NCBI GenBank assembly: GCA_011009095.1
Contig: VTPC01001063.1
Location: forward strand, 62,001-126,000
DNA from: Ignelater luminosus
Taxonomy: Eukaryota; Arthropoda; Insecta; Coleoptera; Elateridae
Direction: 5' to 3'
Length of the DNA stretch: 64,000 bases
Part shown: positions 58,813-64,000 of the stretch, in pieces
How the letters are laid out: each line of letters begins with the position of its first letter
Position numbering within the stretch: position 1 is the first letter of the stretch
The notes under the pieces: model-generated
Told to the model about the DNA's origin: nothing
Database searches by the model: none
The model's input: the letters and a program-made list of their open reading frames with translations, nothing else
Translations under genes and position numbers: made by a program

Positions 58813-61556
58813 AGTATTGGCACTTTTAAAATTAATTATAAAAAGCTTCTGACATGAAATATAAGAATACAAATTTTAAACTTTTAACAAAGGCCTTTCT
58901 TATCGCATTTGAGGATCATTTCCTTTTAAAATAACATCACAGGTGAGAAAAATGTCTATCTCTAAAATAAATTATGGAAGTATCGATTGAAATGTCCAAT
59001 TGATTGATGATGGCAGTAGAGTTACAAAAAAGTATCGTTCCAATGTTTAGAGGCTTTTTTAACATTATTATGTAAATGAGTACGTACGCATTAAAATTCC
59101 TATTTTCGTTAAAATATATAAATATTTATTTGAAGATAAAACTTTTATACCTAAGAAAATATCATACCAAAGACGTCGAATGTAGAAGTGAATACATTTC
59201 GAATTTGCTAGAAATTTCGGTTAGGGTTGTCTCCAAGGAGTTCGTGTAGGGCTTAATAATTCCATACAAGTTACGGGTAGATTTCTCGACCGCAGACTTT
59301 ACTTTGTAAAGTGGTAGCTGAAAACCAGATCGTACATGAGCTTTGAAGGGATCAAATAGTGTAGCTTCTATAAAATTATTCTTTATAATAAATCATCTGT
59401 CAGATTTTTTCCACTCTCATAAAATGTTATAACCTGTAGATAGAATGCGGATATTTCAATAAAAAATATCTCAAAAGAAGGGAGTATCGTATGTTGTACT
59501 AATGTCTAGTAGAATTAGTTAAAGTAAAGAAGAAGCCTGGTTTTTAACACCACAAAAATAAAGAAAAACATTGAATTATGTTGTAAAATCGTCTGCGTTA
59601 GTAGTTTGCATTATTGTATTTTTTCCTACCAGTAGTAGAACTGTTAGATTCAAGTTCATGTGTGATGCTCTAAACGATTTAGAAGCATCTACTTCGGAAA
59701 AAGAACGTGACGTCGTTTTTGTTACCACCAGCGTCCGGTAATAAAGAAATTGAAAGCGATGAAGAGGACATTGATAATGAAGCTTTGAGTAGATCAAATT
59801 TACCCCAAGAGGTATTGAGATTCATCAGATTGGCTCTGGCAAAGGTGAAGATGAGGATAGTAAAGGTAATAAATCAAGAAAGACAAAAACATCATGGAAA
59901 AGGTCAGAGAGCTTGGCACTACCAGCTAGCATAGTTAAACCTCCAAAAGTTGGTTCTGAACATGCTGGAAAGTCGGAACACGAGATTTTCTCCTTATCTT
60001 GGACATTAGAGATAATATCATATATAACGGAACAAACAAACCTTTAGGCAAGACGAGACACAAACGACCATAATTTTATGATTACTAAAGAATATATCTG
60101 TCAGTTCTTAGGATTAATTTTGATAGCGATTATCATAATGTACCCAGTGAAAATAATTACTAGTCTACAGCTGAAGACATGCAAGCTCCGATTTTCTCTA
60201 AAACTATGAGCAGAGACTATTTCAGAACAATAAAACGTTACTTTCATGTAACCGATAACAAAAAACTAGAAAATTCAAAAATTGCAAAAGTTTCTTGGCT
60301 TTAGTCAAAACTGACAAGAAATCTACAACAATTTGGTGTTTTCCATAAGATGCTTAGCGTTGACGAGGCTATGGTGCCTTATTATGGGCATCATTCTGCT
60401 AAGATGTTCATAAAAAATAAACCAGTGCGGTTTGGATTTAAGATATGGATGTTCTGTGGATCAAATAGATATGGACATATACTGCGGAAGATCAGCTGAC
60501 AATAACAAACAACATTGGGTCCACGTGTCGTGAAGAACATGTTATCGGTTGTCGAAACTCCTTCGCAACACGTTGTTTTTTTTGACAACTTCTTTTCAAG
60601 TTATTCTCTTTTTCATGAACGTTTTTTGATGAATATTCCTGCTTGTGGTACAGTTCGGAAAATTAAAACCAACAAATGTCCACTAATATCTCCGCCGAGT
60701 TGAAAAAGAAAAGTAGGGGTTCTTACGATTATATGTAGATCTAATGGGCATTTGGTATTTGTGAAGTGGAATGACAACGCAATAGTGACTGTAGGAAGTA
60801 ATCACGATGGTGTAGCACCTCTCGATAAAACCGTTAGAAGAATAAAAAAACATAAAAAAGATGTCTAGCAACCCAATTCTATAAACAAATACAATGAAGG
60901 AATGGGAGGGGTTGATTTGCTTGATCGACTTTGTGCTAGCTATAGCTCAAAATTGAAATCTAGAAAGTGTTGGTAAAATCTTTTCCCACATGCTTTAAAT
61001 ATCGCTGTTGTAGCAGCATATTGTTTTTACCAGCATGTTAATAGTGAGACAAGCATCAGCCATTTAGAGTTTCGGCGTACAATTGCAATGTGTCTAATAA
61101 AAGCAAAAGCTACACAGAGAAAACGACAAGGAGGTCCATCATCATCAATTGTACGTGATATTCGTTACGATGGCGTCAATCATATTCTAACTGCATATTC
61201 TCAGAAAAGGTGTGCCAAGAAATACCAGGCTCCAGTGCTCTAAATGTGAGAAGAGACTACATAAAAAAATTTGTTTTGATGTATATCACAACATCAAGTG
61301 ATTTGATTATTCTATTTAATAGTATTTACATGATTTTTATTTAAAAATAATCACTTTATATAATAACATGTAACTAGGAAATAAAGGCATTACCCATTAA
61401 TCTGCTATCGTATAAGTATACATCTCAAAGTTCTCAAAATGAAAAAAAATTTAAAAAGTTATGTCGAAACTAACATGCAAAATGGGATTCAAGTGTTTTA
61501 ATGAGACATATATCAAAAATTAACAAAATTCAGACAAAAAGTTCAAAGTGCCACCA
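58813..61556 (+). mobile_element. piggyBac-like element, decayed
   Basis: The coding relic is clearly piggyBac family. The right boundary is well placed: AAGTGCCACCA ends at 61,556 and is followed by TTAA, the piggyBac target. On the left, TTGGCACTTTT at about 58,816 matches the right end read on the minus strand (GGTGGCACTTTGAA), but the TTAA is not kept there. The implied size of about 2.7 kb fits. The left limit is uncertain. Confidence 0.55.
59658..61301 (+). pseudogene. piggyBac transposase pseudogene
   Basis: piggyBac transposases excise and insert precisely at TTAA. The relic begins at ATG 59,658 (MCDALNDLEASTSEKERDVV), then PPASGNKEIESDEEDIDNEA and LSRSNLP. The catalytic positions are visible: MLSVDEAMVPYYGHHSAKMF (about 60,350-60,410), VFFDNFFSSYSLF (about 60,575-60,615) and YNEGMGGVDLLDRL (about 60,890-60,930). 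CFYQHVN and LEFRRTIAMCL follow. A C-terminal cysteine-rich end reads TRLQCSKCEKRLHKKICFDV and stops at 61,299-61,301. Frames shift repeatedly and there are several internal stops, so it is inactive. Length of about 550 codons is right for the family. Confidence 0.88.
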
Positions 61557-63767
61557 TTAAAAGGCAAGCTTGTAGTTGTAATAATACAAACCACGATTTT
61601 AGCAAATAAAAATTTTGATTACACGTTCAGGAAATAATAACAATAACTCGTTCAAGAGTTATAGAGGTTTCAAGACGGCATTGGAGTACATTTTTCTAAC
61701 CATTTTAATAGATATAGCAGTTGCTACTACAGCAAAAAAATCTGTAGGTTTTACAAATTACGGATTACAAAATTCTACTATCACTATGATTATCAGAAGG
61801 ATGACCATTTAGGATTATAAGATATTGTTTTTCTTCTCTAGTCAAGAAACAGGTTCTTTAATTTATTATTCTTATCCAAAGAACCTTTCATCGTCATCAT
61901 TATCATCATTTATTGCAAATTTTGTAGTGGTTTTAGAAGCTATAAAGCTTTTCTCCAGTCCTAAGAAGATAAGCTGATGGAAACAGAACTCCAATGCTCG
62001 TTCGACGTATTTGATTAAAGAGAATTCGTGTCAAGTCAGGCAAAGTCGAAAGAAACCTAATAATGCACATACTAAACGAAATCCTTTATTTGACCGACAA
62101 CCACTTGAAATGGAAAAGTTTGTTAAGGTTGTTAATTTCTGTAACATTAATTCGCTGTAATTAATTCAAATCGAGATGCGTGGCAATCTCTATTGAGGAA
62201 TATGGTTGTAGAGAGTAGCTGTTTCCGCGGGGTAGTAATCTGCGTAATTTAGTTACGGGATAAGTCGCTTTTGCGCGTTGAAATCAGGGTGTGGTCGACG
62301 CGAAGAGAGCAGTTGATTCGACAGCTTTGGAGAAGGCAGATATACTCGGCTGTGGGGAAGTCTTGTGAGACGTTTTCTACACAACTTAGCTGTGGTGGCC
62401 TGTGAAGTTTATCGTTTTGTTTTGAAGTATTTTTAAAGTACATCGGCGTAGTGCTGGATTTTCAAGGGCTACCTTTTAAAGCACATTCCTCGGAAGTAAG
62501 GTGATATCTTTTTGTTTCTTCCTTTCGTCTTTGGACGGAACCCAATAGAAGTCGTCGTCATTTTGTCCCTCATTGCTGTATGGACGTGGCCAGCCTGCAA
62601 GTTTCAAGTAAACCGATACGCAGTTACCCGTGTGAGCAAAGATTTGGACCGTATAGCTATGCAAGGTTAGTGTACACCCACTAATACCGTAGTGTTTATA
62701 CCCTTTTGAGTTAAAGAAACAAGTGCATTCAAAATTTGTTCAGCGGAAACAAAAAAAGAAAACAAGAAAGTTTCTCCTTGGCATTATTGTAAACATTTAT
62801 AATTTATTTTAGAGTATAATCATCGTGGTGTTGTATTTGGTCGATTATTTGTTTTAACGAATAAAGAATTTACAATCCAGTAAGGTTTAACGTAAATTCG
62901 CAATGTAAATCAGTTATAATTTTTATTATAATTATTTGGTTTAGTTTTAATTTGTTTGTATGTACTAATTCATTGACGATTTTATTAAATGAAATTAGAT
63001 ATTTTCTTTTCGTAATATATACATTAAGTGCAGCCGTAAGCTGTTTAAACGGCGTCGAGCTGGCACCCACGCACTTGGCGTTTCTGGGAATCCCCTCGAG
63101 CGTCATTGACTAGAATTGTTGACGTTTATTCTATAAAGACTTTGTTTTTGTATAATCAACTGTTTGTTTGTTTTATTTGTATTTCTTTTTGCTTGTTTTA
63201 TATTATGTAACTTTTATTTCTTTTTTTGATTTATTTTTTTAATAGATTTGTAGCTTGAAAGATAGTTTTATGATTGTAATTGTATGCACTGGTTTGAATG
63301 AAAATATCGAAGTCACCTAAGTATTTGACTAATTTGATGCAGTTATATTAAATTTCATTAATAAAGAATATACCGGGTGATTCAAAAACCTTGATATACT
63401 GAGTGATCCAAAGAAAACGATTTGATGATTCAATTTGAATATTCCAAATTTAATTGACGAAACATTTATACAGAGTGAATTAAAAATATTTTTGTATAAG
63501 GCGGTTTAACGCCTTGAGTAAGCTTTTGTTTTAGAAAGTCTAAGTAAGTATTTGTAAAGCTGTTGCCGATTTAAGAGGGACTATGGTCTTTTTGAATTTT
63601 GTGATCTGGCTGAATCCATAGTGGCGCCTTTTAATAATACCGATTTTGAGCTATTTCAATGGTAAGTAGGCATTTCGAATCTAGCCGTCTTCGACTGTCT
63701 GCTAGTCTGGGTATCAGCGGACTTAGTTCTTCGTGCCTTCTAGTCGCTGATTATAAGCCTGTCTTAA
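61557..63767. other. Non-coding stretch after piggyBac
   Basis: 62.2-62.7 kb and 63.03-63.11 kb are less AT-rich but show no motif. Near 63,373 ACCGGGTGATTCAAAAACCT resembles the ACAGGGTG termini. Otherwise nothing is recognised. Confidence 0.4.
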
Positions 63768-64000
63768 AGTTTATTTTGGCACGCAACAAGTTTTGTTGGA
63801 GAGTTGGAGCTTTTTATCAATGAAGAAGAGAGAAAAACGATACTTATACAGATGACTGATTTATTCTTACGGAAACACCCAGCAAAGCCGAAGTACTTTG
63901 AGGAGCCTCACGACAACCCTGGGAGTACCTACAGGCTCGATGTTATTATGCAGATTCAGAATAGAGAGGAATTAAAAATGTTTATTACAATGCAATGGAC
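63768..64000 (+). CDS. Partial open frame running off the window edge
   Basis: After a TAA at 63,765 the frame stays open for 77 codons to the edge, with an in-frame ATG at 63,852. The encoded string includes VGELELFINEEERKTILIQM, then DLFLRKHPAKPKYFEEPHDN and YRLDVIMQIQNREELKMF. It is mixed in composition, rich in charged residues and free of the Lys/Asn/Phe bias seen in chance frames nearby. I do not recognise it. It may be a host exon or the start of another element. The true start cannot be fixed. Confidence 0.3.

Noticed and set aside
1..64000. CRISPR arrays, bacterial operons, riboswitches
   Set aside because: No regularly spaced direct repeats and no bacterial gene organisation. The content is eukaryotic transposon relics.

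Overview
The window reads as AT-rich, non-coding animal DNA, most likely from an insect. I infer this from the mix of decayed transposons: two mariner subfamilies, a DD37D/maT-like element, a Transib (RAG1-type) element, piggyBac, a KRBA2/Ginger-type integrase element and several LINEs. A beetle is plausible but not proven. I recognise no intact host gene, rRNA, tRNA or CRISPR array. Almost every coding trace is a transposon relic broken by stops and frameshifts.

Layout. 0.4-1.1 kb: LINE reverse-transcriptase fragment (minus). 5.65-5.93 kb: LTR end with a primer-binding site (minus). 6.33-8.43 kb: KRBA2/Ginger-like integrase element with its own terminal inverted repeats (TIRs). 11.25-12.54 kb: complete-length mariner 1. 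13.2-14.1 kb: two diverged, inverted copies of an exon-intron-exon-like segment. 19.39-20.68 kb: complete-length mariner 2. 23.5-26.2 kb: LINE whose ORF1 is joined in frame to its reverse transcriptase, with the endonuclease missing. 28.27-31.42 kb: Transib/RAG1-like transposase, split at 29,449-30,730 by a DD37D/maT-like element. 32.03-33.87 kb: fold-back element with arms of about 0.7 kb. 37.0-39.4 kb: GC-rich island, probably LINE-derived. 41.6-42.5 and 44.96-46.0 kb: RNase H and RT parts of a LINE, with a mariner end beside the RT. 48.8-49.6 kb: degenerate tandem duplication. 58.8-61.6 kb: piggyBac. The last 230 bp hold an open frame that runs off the edge.

The most informative part is 28-34 kb. 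The Transib relic still shows the Asp-Asp-Glu catalytic positions and the zinc-ligand pairs that match vertebrate RAG1. The element inside it can be delimited to the base: removing it with one TA copy restores the Transib reading frame. Just downstream, the arms of the fold-back element stop at the stop codon of a transposase C-terminus, which suggests how it formed. No genes here appear to work together. The relations are nesting and decay of independent mobile elements.
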